A stretch of 9,266 nt of DNA. Origin: Saprospiraceae bacterium. Its GTDB lineage: Bacteria > Bacteroidota > Bacteroidia > Chitinophagales > Saprospiraceae. The stretch is from assembly GCA_025455635.1 (NCBI GenBank), contig JALOMF010000132.1, forward strand, positions 1 through 9,266, in the 5' to 3' direction. The notes under the pieces were generated by a model. The model was not told the DNA's origin. It saw only the letters and a program-made list of their open reading frames with translations, and did not search any database. Made by a program: the position numbers and the translations under genes. Of this stretch, positions 1 through 7,900 are shown piece after piece; position 1 is the first letter of the stretch; every line of letters begins with the position of its first letter.

Positions 1-326
1 ATTTACGATTTTAGATTTATGATTTACGAGGCACAAGTCGTTGATTTTGAACAACTTAGACTTCAATCGAAATCTAAACTAATTTCAATGACCTACTTAA
101 TGGTTGATAACAGTTGATAACAGTTATCAACCCGTCATCAACCAACCCATTTCAACCATGCCAAAAATGTGAAGGCGTTAGAGTATAAATACACCGGGTT
201 TGAACATGGTAGGTACAGCCCCGTTTTACGAACAAGCCAAAGTGCCTTGTCTTGCTGGCAGTTGGCGCTTGGCCAAGAACTTGCAAATGGACAAAACCAA
301 ATAATTAACAAGTCTAAACAAACATT
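1..326. other. AT-rich upstream spacer
   Basis: I see no convincing gene here. The first 30 bases contain a direct repeat of ATTTACGA (1-8 and 22-29) in T-rich simple-looking sequence. Positions 101-144 form a large imperfect palindrome, listed separately. A 10-bp palindrome CTTGGCCAAG lies at 268-277. The last ~35 bases before the gene at 327 are A-rich, as is usual for Bacteroidota translation starts that lack a Shine-Dalgarno sequence. A minus-strand reading frame over 138-443 overlaps the membrane-protein gene and has no recognisable content, so I leave it out. Confidence 0.6.
101..144. repeat. 44-bp imperfect palindrome built from GTTGATAAC units
   Basis: GTTGATAACA occurs twice in tandem (103-112, 113-122) and is followed at once by its inverse GTTATCAAC (123-131), then by a one-mismatch inverse GTCATCAAC (134-142). 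The core GTTGATAAC-A-GTTATCAAC (113-131) is a perfect 9-bp dyad with a one-base centre, and the outer arms TGGTTGAT (101-108) and ATCAACCA (137-144) are also exact inverses. No T-run follows, so it does not look like a terminator. It could be a two-site operator or an intergenic repeat element. Confidence 0.7.
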
Positions 327-746
327 ATGAAAGACAGGGATGAATTGTTGGCTTCGGCAGGCGAAACCATTGAATACGCAAAACATTACCTCAAACTGCA
401 AGGCGACTACATCCGTTTGGAGGCTGCCGAGCGCATCAGCCAAACGACTTCTGCCATCGTGACGGTGATGGTGCTAGGCGTGTTCTCCATGCTTGTGCTC
501 ATCATGCTATCCTTGGCACTTGCGTTCTGGATTGGCGCAAAGACAGGCTCCTATTCCCAAGCGTTTTTGCTGGTTTCGGCTGCTTATGGGCTAATGGGCG
601 GGCTGCTTTATTTGTTAAGGCGGTCACTAATCACCAACCCGACCCTAAAACTGGTGCTGAATGCTTTCTTCGACAGGGAGAACGCTGCCTCTGCAACAAA
701 CGGGGCACCCGACAGCGACAACAAGGCTGAAAGTGTGGCCAACTGA
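327..746 (+). CDS. Phage holin family / YqjE-like small membrane protein
   Basis: This 139-aa protein has a charged N-terminal amphipathic stretch (residues 1-40, containing YIRLEAAERIS), two adjacent hydrophobic helices (about 43-69 and 78-98) joined by a short loop (AKTGSYSQ), a basic RR after the second helix, and a polar disordered tail rich in N, S and D (about 116-139). That order and length match the putative holin-X / YqjE superfamily of small inner-membrane proteins found in many non-phage genomes. Despite the name, members are usually not shown to be lysis proteins, and nothing phage-like lies nearby. The ATG at 327 follows an A-rich leader (AACAAACATT). The function in the cell is unknown; it is probably a membrane- or envelope-associated accessory protein. 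The family call rests on architecture and remembered sequence style, not on an alignment. Confidence 0.7.
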   Translation: MKDRDELLASAGETIEYAKHYLKLQGDYIRLEAAERISQTTSAIVTVMVLGVFSMLVLIMLSLALAFWIGAKTGSYSQAFLLVSAAYGLMGGLLYLLRRSLITNPTLKLVLNAFFDRENAASATNGAPDSDNKAESVAN

Positions 747-795
747 GCATGTCATGCCCAGCAAGTTTTTTGCAACCCAGCCGTTAAAGTGAAAA

Positions 796-999
796 TCAGT
801 TGATTATCCCACTGCGCAAGGCTAGTGCTACTGCGGCGACGTTGTTCGGTACGCCCATTTTTCGGTAGATATTGCGGAGGTGCTTGGCGACCGTGTCCAT
901 CGTAATGCCGCATTTGCTGGCAATGGACTTGTAGGCCTGGCCATGGGAAATTAGATGCAAGACTTCAAGTTCTCTTGATGACAGGGTGTTTGTTTCCAT
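796..999 (-). CDS. Stand-alone LuxR-type HTH transcriptional regulator
   Basis: From the ATG at 999 the product is 67 aa and consists of almost nothing but a LuxR/GerE helix-turn-helix: LSSRELEVLHLISHG (residues 6-20), the scaffold helix region YKSIASKCGIT (23-33), and the recognition helix MDTVAKHLRNIYRKMGV (34-50), followed by the usual alanine-rich final helix ending RSGIIN. The pattern S-x-R-E-x-E-V-L ... T-V-x-x-H-x-x-x-I-Y-x-K is diagnostic. No receiver, PAS or TPR domain is present, whereas full-length LuxR or NarL regulators are about 200 aa or more. An in-frame ATG at 1056 would add 19 residues (MGRPAPSGTSY...) of no recognisable domain; I prefer 999 because the conserved domain starts six residues later. 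It converges with the membrane-protein gene to its left. DNA binding is expected from the family; targets cannot be read from the sequence. Confidence 0.8.
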   Translation of the reverse strand: METNTLSSRELEVLHLISHGQAYKSIASKCGITMDTVAKHLRNIYRKMGVPNNVAAVALALRSGIIN

Positions 1000-1120
1000 G
1001 ACTATTGTTTTTGAAGGAAAAAGATAGGAAGTGCCGGACGGTGCCGGCCTTCCCAACGTACTAAGGCATAAGTGATTTGGGCTTAAAAATGGTTAACTAT
1101 TCTTGTTTTTGGTTTTTAGG

Positions 1121-1135
1121 GCATAATATTTATGC
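1121..1135. promoter_or_regulatory. AT-rich inverted repeat, possible operator
   Basis: GCATAA (1121-1126), a 3-bp centre TAT, and TTATGC (1130-1135) form an exact 6-bp dyad. It lies about 120 bp upstream of the LuxR-type start at 999, in the AT-rich part of the divergent spacer. The spacing and symmetry suit a dimeric regulator, but in AT-rich DNA a dyad of this size can arise by chance. Confidence 0.3.
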
Positions 1136-1475
1136 TAATATTTTTTATACGTACGTTACTCATAACGAGTGCGATAATCCAAACAGCGTCAGGTGGGATT
1201 AACAAGCTGGTGTCGTGTACATGATAGTGCTTCATGCGTGGAAGGATGATTACAGGTGTTTATTCCGCCAATTCGTTGTCCTCACCTGACGTCATTTTTA
1301 GATTTCGCCCTGACTTTAAAGCGTCATGCTCGCTAAATTATTAATCAAGCTGCAAGTCTAACGATTGCCGTTTTTTGAAAAATTACCCAATTTTTGGACA
1401 ATCTCTACTCAAATCAATTCAGTATAGCATAAAATAAATACGTAAAATATTTACTATCAGTAGCAGAAACGGTTA

Positions 1476-1491
1476 AATCAATGCATTGATT
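1476..1491. promoter_or_regulatory. Perfect 16-bp palindrome, possible operator
   Basis: AATCAATG (1476-1483) is followed directly by its exact reverse complement CATTGATT (1484-1491), giving AATCAATGCATTGATT with no mismatch and no spacer. It lies about 211 bp upstream of the LytTR gene start. A dyad of this length suggests a binding site for a dimeric regulator, but the cognate protein cannot be named. Confidence 0.4.
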
Positions 1492-1644
1492 CATCATTCC
1501 AACATTCATCACCCATTTGCTCACATCCAGTAAAAAAAACCCTGCTTTGACACTTTACTTCCCACAGCAGACGTCGGCGGAAAGAACAGCACATGGCGGC
1601 TTGCCACTTATTTCAAAAAATAACATTAAAGGCGCAATGCCATA

Positions 1645-1694
1645 CGGTAGGATTAGCTAATTTCACCCGCCGGGTGAACTAACACACCCTACCG
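1645..1694 (+). promoter_or_regulatory. Nested dyad / potential mRNA hairpin just upstream of the LytTR gene
   Basis: Three inverse pairs are nested around one centre: CGGTAGG (1645-1651) with CCTACCG (1688-1694), TTAG (1653-1656) with CTAA (1679-1682), and TTCACCCG (1662-1669) with CGGGTGAA (1671-1678) around a single C. The element ends 8 bp before the ATG at 1703. A one-base loop is too tight for an RNA hairpin, so the innermost 1-2 pairs would open. It may be a DNA operator, or a leader structure that affects translation of the response regulator. No poly-T tract follows, which argues against a terminator. Confidence 0.5.
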
Positions 1695-1702
1695 AAAACA
1701 GG

Positions 1703-2464
1703 ATGCGTACCATAATCATTGACGACGAGCAGCAGAGCCATGATACTTTGCGCCATTATTTGGCGCAATCGAGCACCAGCATTGATATCGTAGCTTCTGG
1801 ATATTCTGTGAAAGAAGGCATGGAACTGATACGGAAGCACAAGCCCGACCTTGTGTTTCTGGACGTAGAACTGCCAGACGGCACAGGCTTCGAACTCCTC
1901 GAAAAGCTGGGCAAGCCAAGTTTTTACGTCGTCTTTATCACCGCACACAACAAGTACGCCGAGACTGCCTTCCGTTTTGGGGCTTTAGACTTCCTCACCA
2001 AGCCCATTGACCCGGAGATTTTGGCCGACACCCTGGCCAAAGCCGGAGAACGCTACCAACAGCTTTTTACCATCGAGCAACTGCAGATTGCATTGGAGAC
2101 TTTCTATAATGCCCAAGAGAAAAAACTGCCCCAACGAATCGCCATCAGCACCAGCAAGGGGCTGGAATTGATACGGGTGGATGAGGTTTGCTACCTCGAA
2201 GCACAACAGAACTACACGGATTTCCACCTGTTGGTCAACGGCAAAAAGCGGAGCGTCACCGCATCGCTGACCATGAAGACCTATGAGCTGCACCTTGAGC
2301 CTTACGCCGAATTCATGAAGATTCACCGCTCCCACATCATCAACCTCCTGATGGTGGACCAATTCATCAAGGGCGACCAATGCGTGGTGCTGCGTGACCA
2401 GTCTAGGGTTCCTGTCTCCAAAGCCAACAAGGACGACCTGGAGCAGCGGCTGGAAAACCTCTGA
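1703..2464 (+). CDS. LytTR-family response regulator transcription factor
   Basis: This 253-aa protein has a CheY-like receiver at about residues 1-115: acidic pocket D7-D8 in IIIDDE, phospho-acceptor D54 in LVFLDVELPDG, T80 in FITAH, and K100 in DFLTKPID. A helical linker follows (116-145), then a LytTR DNA-binding domain (about 146-253) with the typical LIRVDEVCYLEAQQNYTDF and FMKIHRSHIINL motifs. All key receiver residues are present, so it should be phosphorylatable. The length is normal for the AlgR/AgrA/LytR class. It is probably phosphorylated by a LytS-type kinase; the nearest is encoded at 4995-8111, which has a matching His_kinase domain. The ATG at 1703 is supported because the conserved receiver strand begins immediately after it. 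It is preceded by a conspicuous dyad (1645-1694). Target genes are unknown. Confidence 0.95.
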   Translation: MRTIIIDDEQQSHDTLRHYLAQSSTSIDIVASGYSVKEGMELIRKHKPDLVFLDVELPDGTGFELLEKLGKPSFYVVFITAHNKYAETAFRFGALDFLTKPIDPEILADTLAKAGERYQQLFTIEQLQIALETFYNAQEKKLPQRIAISTSKGLELIRVDEVCYLEAQQNYTDFHLLVNGKKRSVTASLTMKTYELHLEPYAEFMKIHRSHIINLLMVDQFIKGDQCVVLRDQSRVPVSKANKDDLEQRLENL

Positions 2465-2469
2465 AAAAA

Positions 2470-2541
2470 ACCGTTCGCTCATTCGTAAAAGCAATTCGCC
2501 CAAAAAAAATAGCCATTCATTCATTGAGCGCCACCGTTCAA
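2470..2541 (+). promoter_or_regulatory. Two LytTR-like half-sites in the spacer after the response regulator
   Basis: The published LytTR consensus is [TA][AC][CA]GTTN[AG][TG]. ACCGTTCGC (2470-2478) and ACCGTTCAA (2533-2541) each match at 8 of 9 positions and lie in the same orientation, 63 bp apart, which is close to six helical turns. Typical LytTR sites are about 21 bp apart, so this spacing is atypical. They lie upstream of the 2670-4655 cassette. Such short motifs occur by chance, so this is only suggestive. Confidence 0.25.
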
Positions 2542-2669
2542 CACCACGAGCCTGATATTTCCACCGACCTATCGAAATAAAATGATGCTGACCCGGCATC
2601 CGACCGAACCAAATGGAAGACATTTTGTGTTGTGACACTCTATTGATTAATATTCACCAAAACCTTAAA

Positions 2670-3020
2670 ATGATGGCTTACACCTCCTACCAAGAGCTAG
2701 ACCCTTTTGGCCCTAGCGAAGGCAAACTCGAAACCTGCACGCCCGCAGAAGACCAGGCACCAAGTCCATTCTATCCGGAAGACCTCCTACTCATTTCCCA
2801 ACAACCCGGCTTTGCCACCTTGCAGAAGCACATGGCCAGGTTTTGGGGCAGGCGATGGCAGGTATGGGCGGGCTACGATGGCGATGGCAAACTCCTGGAA
2901 GAAGTAATTGCCATAAGGTGCCCTCCTTATTACCGGGAGTTCTCGACCGCAGGCGTGAAGGTCTTCCACGACGACCCTGTGCGGGAAGATTTCATGCAGG
3001 AAAACGGCGATTTTAGCTGA
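2670..3020 (+). CDS. Hypothetical protein encoded upstream of the DyP peroxidase
   Basis: I do not recognise this 116-aa protein. It starts with the tandem ATG-ATG at 2670/2673 (MMAYTSYQELDPFG). An in-frame ATG at 2613 would add 19 residues that look like untranslated leader, so I do not use it. The N-terminal third is polar and proline-rich (PFGPSEGKLE, PAEDQAPSP). The rest looks like a small folded domain with aromatic and basic residues (FWGRRWQVWAGYDGDGK) and a pair of cysteines (about C24 and C84). There is no signal peptide or membrane segment, so it is probably cytoplasmic. Its stop codon is 75 bp from the peroxidase ATG and in the same frame, with no terminator between, so the two are probably cotranscribed and may act together. 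Any role with the peroxidase is inference from position. Confidence 0.6.
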   Translation: MMAYTSYQELDPFGPSEGKLETCTPAEDQAPSPFYPEDLLLISQQPGFATLQKHMARFWGRRWQVWAGYDGDGKLLEEVIAIRCPPYYREFSTAGVKVFHDDPVREDFMQENGDFS

Positions 3021-3095
3021 GTGCCAAAACGCCAGCCCAAGCTCAACACAAGTGCCTGGGCTACCCAATGCTTTACCAAAAAAACAATCAACAGC

Positions 3096-4655
3096 ATGAG
3101 CAGCAAAACCTCCTACCCCAACGGGTATATCAACGAACGCATCTACAAATCAAACAAAAAGCTGGAGAAACTACTCGCACAAGCACCCGTCGGCTACAAG
3201 GGCGAGTTTGAGCCACTGCTTGAAGACCTTCAGGCGAACGTCTTGAAGTCGCACAGAAGGCACTACTCCGGCAGCTTGTTCCTTCACTTCCACAATGCCC
3301 AAGCGGCACTCGCCTGGATGGAACGGTTGCCGATAACCTCGGCAAAGGCCCAATTCGACGAACAGAACCAAGCTTCTCCCATCACCTGCTTTTACCTAAG
3401 CTACAAAGGCTATGTAGCACTGGGGCTTAAACATATATGCCCGTACGTGGGCAATCACCCAGCATTTACGGAAGATATAGAAGACCGCATCCGAATGAAA
3501 CTTGATTCGGAGGAGAAAGACCCCAACCTTCATCCCCGCAACGGCAGCAGCCCGCAGGGCATACACGCCATGCTGTTTGTGGCGCACAATGACGCTGCCG
3601 CACTGGAAAACATCTTGGCGGCATACAAAGCCGAGCTGGGCGGCGTGGCCTACACTAGCCTGCAAAAAGGCTTGATGAAATACAACGACCAAAACAAGGT
3701 GGTCGAGTGGTTTGGGTTCAGGGACGGCCTGAGCCAGCCGCAGTATTTCCCCGATGCCGCTGCCAACAAAAAGAACGTGGTGCAAAAAAGCAGCCTGACG
3801 CCCTTGAACTCGGCGCTCATCTACGACCGGGGTGGCGATAGCCTGTTCAGCACGGGAAGCTTTTTGGCCTTTTTGAAACTGGAGCAGGATGTCGTGGCCT
3901 TCAACGGCATGGTGGACGCAGTGGCCACAGCCGCCGGCACTACTGACAAGGAACTGGCTGCAGCCTATATCCTGGGCAGGTTCAGGAACGGCGACCCCGT
4001 CACCTTGCATGGGAAGGCAAACGCCTATGCTCAAAGCCACCCCACCAACGATTTTGACTACAACAGCTACGTGAAAGCCAACAACGGCAACAGAACCGAG
4101 TACCTGCACGACGAAAACGGCAGCCGCTGCCCGATGCACGCCCATATCCGAAAGGCCAACCCACGGCTGGAAGGCCAAGAAAACAACATGCAAATCGTGC
4201 GCAGGGGCATCTTGTACGACGACCGCATCGGCATCAAAAAGAGCACCCAATGGCAGCCCGACGATGCGCCCTCGACAGGGGCGGGAATGTTGTTCATGTC
4301 GTTCCAGAGCAGCCTCGACAAGCAGTTTGAATACGTGATGAACCAATGGATATTCAATGCCAACAACGGCAGGGCTACCACCGTGTCGGGGGTGGACATG
4401 CTCGTGGGCGCCAAAGACGGCATAAACCCCGACCGCTGGTACGTGCCCACCAAATGGAACAGCTCCAATCCCAACGACAAAGCCTTGGTGGAACTGAAGC
4501 AAGGCTGCATCCGGCTGAAAGGAGGTGCCTATTTCTTCGCCCCTTCCCTTTCATTTTTGAAACGGGTGAGCAGCAAGGCAATGGTCCTCAACTTGAACCT
4601 AGGCACTTACCTGTTAAGGGGAAGCGGCACTAAGCCCGCAGCCCCGCAGGTCTAA
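3096..4655 (+). CDS. DyP-type haem peroxidase family protein
   Basis: The product is 519 aa from the ATG at 3096. Motifs appear in the family order: LLEDLQANVLKSHRRHYSG near residues 41-59, the distal GXXDG motif as GFRDGLSQP (about 207-215, catalytic Asp about D210), GSFLAFLKLEQDV (about 254-266), GRFRNGDPV (about 294-302), NDFDY, CPMHAHIRKANPR with the proximal haem histidine (about H350), the RRG distal-arginine region (about R369-R370), and LLFMSFQSSLDKQFEYV. This is the long class C/D-like form. DyP enzymes use H2O2 to oxidise dyes, phenolics and other substrates through haem; the natural substrate here is unknown. There is no signal peptide, so it should be cytoplasmic. The frame is open back to a GTG at 3021, directly after the upstream stop, but the extra 25 residues lack family character and I prefer 3096. 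It is probably cotranscribed with the 116-aa gene and ends before a strong terminator. Confidence 0.93.
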   Translation: MSSKTSYPNGYINERIYKSNKKLEKLLAQAPVGYKGEFEPLLEDLQANVLKSHRRHYSGSLFLHFHNAQAALAWMERLPITSAKAQFDEQNQASPITCFYLSYKGYVALGLKHICPYVGNHPAFTEDIEDRIRMKLDSEEKDPNLHPRNGSSPQGIHAMLFVAHNDAAALENILAAYKAELGGVAYTSLQKGLMKYNDQNKVVEWFGFRDGLSQPQYFPDAAANKKNVVQKSSLTPLNSALIYDRGGDSLFSTGSFLAFLKLEQDVVAFNGMVDAVATAAGTTDKELAAAYILGRFRNGDPVTLHGKANAYAQSHPTNDFDYNSYVKANNGNRTEYLHDENGSRCPMHAHIRKANPRLEGQENNMQIVRRGILYDDRIGIKKSTQWQPDDAPSTGAGMLFMSFQSSLDKQFEYVMNQWIFNANNGRATTVSGVDMLVGAKDGINPDRWYVPTKWNSSNPNDKALVELKQGCIRLKGGAYFFAPSLSFLKRVSSKAMVLNLNLGTYLLRGSGTKPAAPQV

Positions 4656-4994
4656 AATGATTCGAATATTTGTCATTTGTCAAGAACCGTGGGAGCAAAG
4701 GATGGAATAGCCCTAGCCCTCCTACGGTTCATCTTGGACATCCTCATACCGACTTCTGCATCAAAATCGCCGGGTATATCCCCCTGCATTTGCCCAATTC
4801 TGGCAAACCGGGGATATGCCCTTTTTTTATGCCCGAATGTCAGCAAATTCACCATTTTTGCGAAGCGAATAGCATCAACTGGTCAAACTGGTGAACACTA
4901 CTCGCCACCTAATGTGCCCAGTCACGACCTGTTTTTCAAGAAAAAAGAATTTTAGAAAGCCAAACGAAAACAACCAAACTTCACAATTCGGTCA
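4656..4994. other. Spacer between peroxidase and sensor kinase
   Basis: This 339-bp spacer contains the terminator at 4772-4828 in its middle. Overlapping short reading frames on both strands (about 60-92 codons) run straight through the terminator stem and T-tract and have no recognisable content, so I treat them as non-coding. The stretch 4830-4994 becomes A-rich toward the kinase start and probably holds the kinase promoter, but I see no clear Bacteroidota -7/-33 pair. Confidence 0.6.
4772..4828 (+). terminator. Rho-independent terminator after the DyP gene
   Basis: The outer stem GGGTATATCCCC (4772-4783) pairs with GGGGATATGCCC (4810-4821), with 12 of 12 positions paired counting one G-T wobble. 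Inside its loop is a second stem, TTTGCC (4789-4794) with GGCAAA (4802-4807), around a 7-nt loop. The outer stem is followed directly by seven T residues (4822-4828). This is a textbook intrinsic terminator, unusual in being two-tiered. It lies 116 bp after the peroxidase stop and ends that transcript, separating it from the kinase gene. Confidence 0.88.
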
Positions 4995-7900
4995 ATGAAG
5001 TTCAGCGGGAGCATTTGGCTCATACTGATGTTTACCCTCTCCCTTGCGCAAGCGCAAGGGCCGCACACGCTTTGGTTCCACACACTGGCAAACCGCCAAG
5101 GACTCGACCAAAACTACAACTGGTACGTGCTGAAGGACAGCAGGGGTTTTCTATGGGCAAGCTCGATAGGCGGGCTTTACCGTTTTGATGGGCAAGTGGT
5201 CAAGCGCTACAACGCAGTGGCCAACGACACGACCTCGCTGTCGGGCGAAAACGTGTACAGCGGTTTCATGGAAGACCGAAACGCCAACCTCTGGTTCAGC
5301 ACCACCGATGCCGTACACTGCTACGTGCGCAAGCACGACCATTTCAAGCGCTTTTTCATCAAAAACGAATGCGGCGAGGCCACGCATGGCGACTACCAGG
5401 TTTACCACCTTGAGCAGGGGCGTTTTCTTTGGGTAAAAATTGGCCACGAAATCTACCGCATGGACATCGAGCGGCCCTACGAGCGGCCCAGAAAAGTCTC
5501 CGAATCCTACGAGTTCAGTTGCCGGGTCGGCTTGGCGCCCGATGGCACGGTGAGCAAGCTTTTCCTTTACGGCGTAAACACCGGCTTGGAAGTGCAGCGC
5601 TTTGACCACGGGCGGCATGTGTCCAGCGAGCGGATAATGCCCGAAAACTGGGTGACCGACGTGCTGCCTAGAAACGACCAACTCCTCTGGATTTGCACCG
5701 CCCAGCATGGCCCCATCCCTTGGAACCCCAGCAGCAATGCGCCCTTGGACTGGAAGTTCAAAGGCCAGTTTGATGCACAAACCGTCACCCTTGCCCAATG
5801 GGGCAACGACCGTTTTTTTATCCTCGCCAAAGGCAAGGGCATTTTTCTCTACGACGAAAAAAAATCAAGCCTCCAAGCGCTCGACTGCCGCTTCATTGAC
5901 AGGGACCCCAGCCCCCTGCTCAACATGAAAAACGCCTACGTGGACGACGAGGACAACCTCTGGCTGATTGACTTCGACAACGGGCTTCATTTTGCCAATG
6001 CCCACAAGGCCAAGTTCAGGTCGTTGCCAAAACTGCAAGCCCCGGGCATTGCCGACAACTACCACTATTGGGCCTTGACCGAGGACGCCTACGGCCAAAT
6101 CTGGCAAGCTACCAGCACGGCTGGCGTGTTCGTGACGGATAGTGACGGCAAGCTTATCCAACACCTCACCCACAACCCAAAGAACCCTTATTCCCTGCGA
6201 AAAGGCAGGGTCATAGACCTAATCTACGACGCCCGTAAAAACCGCATCTGGACGGTCACGAGCGGCAAGCTGTCGTGGTGCAGCCCCGTGCCGCCTTTCC
6301 GGTTTCACCATGTAGCCGTCGAGCTGGGGGGAGCACCTTTTTACCTGCTGCACATGCACCAGACCAAGGCGGGCAAGCTCATGCTAAGTTCCGAAGGCGA
6401 AGGCTTGTTTGAGCTACTCGAAGACCAAAACGGCTTCCGGCTGGCGCAAGTGAATGGCACCGAAGGGCAGGGCTTCCAGACCATCCTGGAAGACACCAAA
6501 GGCCGGCTCTACTGCGTGTCGGAGGCCGATTCCATCTGCATCTTCGAGCAACAGGGCGGGGCTTGGGCGATGCGACCGGGCTTGCCCATCGGTGGCATCG
6601 TGAACGGGCTGCACGAAGACCCCATCCAAAAAACGGCGTGGATTGCCACGATGGAAGGATTGCACCTGCTGGACAGGAGCCAGCCCAAGCCCCAGCTCCA
6701 GACCTTCACCACCGACCACGGCCTGCCCAGCAACGGCATCGGTGAAATGGAGGCCGACAACGAAGGGCGCATCTGGCTGGGCACCAACAACGGACTTGCC
6801 TGTTTCAAAGACGACCTAAAGCAGCTGCGACAATTCTACCTAGCCGATGGCGTGCAGTCGGAAAGCTTCTACCTCACCGCCGTGCTCAAGCGCAGCAATG
6901 GCGAGCTTTGGTTCGGCGGCTCGGACGGCATCACCATCGTGCCCGCCAAGGGCGACTACGAGCCACTGGCCAAACCGCCCAAGCTGCTGCTCACCGACCT
7001 GAAAATACATGGCGAAGCACCCAAACGCACCATTGTTTGCGAAGCTACCGGCGCTACGAACATCAGCGAAATCAAGCGGTTCAGCCTGCCCCACACCGAT
7101 AACATGGTAGCCTTCGAGTTCGTGGCAGCCGACTACAGCGACCCCGCCCACACGCTGCTGGAGTACCAACTGGAGGGCGTGGAGACCCATTTCACAACAC
7201 TAAAAAAAGGAGAGCCGGGCGTGGTGCGCTTTTCGGGCCTCGACTTCGGGCACTACACGCTGCTCGTAAGGCCCACCAACAGCGAAGGGCAAAGTTTCGA
7301 GGCCGTGCGGCTCATCAGTTTCACCATCGACCCGCCTTGGTGGAAAACGACTTGGTTCTATGCGCTCTTGGCGCTGGTCTTTGGCCTAAGCGTTGTGGGA
7401 GTTTATAAAAACCAAGTCAGGAAGGTGGAAGAACGGGCAGAACGCCGCCGCATCGAGGCTGAGTACAAACAGCAATTGTCGGAGACCGAGACTGCCGTGC
7501 TGCGCTTGCAGATGAATCCCCATTTCATCTTCAACAGCATGAACTCCATCAGCAGCTATATCCTGAAAAAGGACATTGACACCGCCGACCGCTACCTCCA
7601 CCGCTTCGCAAAGCTCATGCGCAGCATACTCAACCTGGCTGCCAAGCCCCGCATCAGCATTGCCGACGAAGTGGAGCTGCTGCGCCTCTACATGGACACG
7701 GAGGCCATGCGCTTCGAGCAGAAGTTCACGCAAGAAATAACCGTGGACGAAGCACTGGACGAGGAGGAAGTGCTCATTCCCACCATGATTTTGCAGCCTT
7801 TCGTTGAAAACGCCATCTGGCACGGCCTTTCCAACAAGCCGGGGCAGGGCAAGGTCTCCATCAGCTTCGCAAAACATGGCAACACCCTCTGCTGTACCGT

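Larger units (their letters stand above)
1000..1702. other. Long divergent regulatory spacer between LuxR and LytTR genes
   Basis: About 700 bp separate the start of the minus-strand LuxR-type gene from the start of the plus-strand LytTR gene. I find no plausible gene in it. It is AT-rich, especially 1080-1160 and 1320-1500, and contains several separate dyads: 1121-1135, ACGTACGT at 1149-1156, a distant 9-bp inverted pair (CGTCAGGTG at 1187-1195 and CACCTGACG at 1283-1291), a perfect 16-bp palindrome at 1476-1491, and the nested dyad at 1645-1694. Both neighbouring genes encode DNA-binding proteins, so a control region for both is plausible, but no promoter can be assigned with confidence. 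Confidence 0.6.

Noticed and set aside
327..746. Prophage lysis module inferred from the holin-family protein
   Set aside because: No endolysin, phage structural or integrase gene is nearby, and this family is common in non-phage chromosomal DNA.
747..795. Terminator between the membrane-protein and LuxR genes
   Set aside because: GCATG-T-CATGC (747-757) and a T6 run (765-770) are present, but the stem is only 5 bp with a one-base loop and is separated from the T-run, so it is too weak to call.
2613..2669. Longer N terminus for the 116-aa protein
   Set aside because: The added 19 residues (MEDILCCDTLL...) look like translated leader, and the tandem ATG at 2670 has an A-rich leader like the other starts here.
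3396..4502. A 368-codon minus-strand reading frame
   Set aside because: It lies entirely within the DyP gene, whose motifs are in the plus frame; the long open frame is a by-product of GC-rich codon use.
4590..4655. Encapsulin cargo-loading tail on the DyP protein
   Set aside because: Some DyP enzymes carry a C-terminal tag of the GSL-x-IGSLKG type. The tail here (LLRGSGTKPAAPQV) does not match it convincingly, and no encapsulin gene is nearby.
4857..4892. A stray copy of the 21-bp repeat motif (TTGCGAA...ATCAAC) upstream of the kinase
   Set aside because: The spacing between the two halves differs from the array by about 7 bp and there is no second unit; probably chance.
4670..4955. Small reading frames of 60-92 codons after the peroxidase gene
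   Set aside because: They overlap one another on both strands and run through a clear intrinsic terminator; no recognisable domain.
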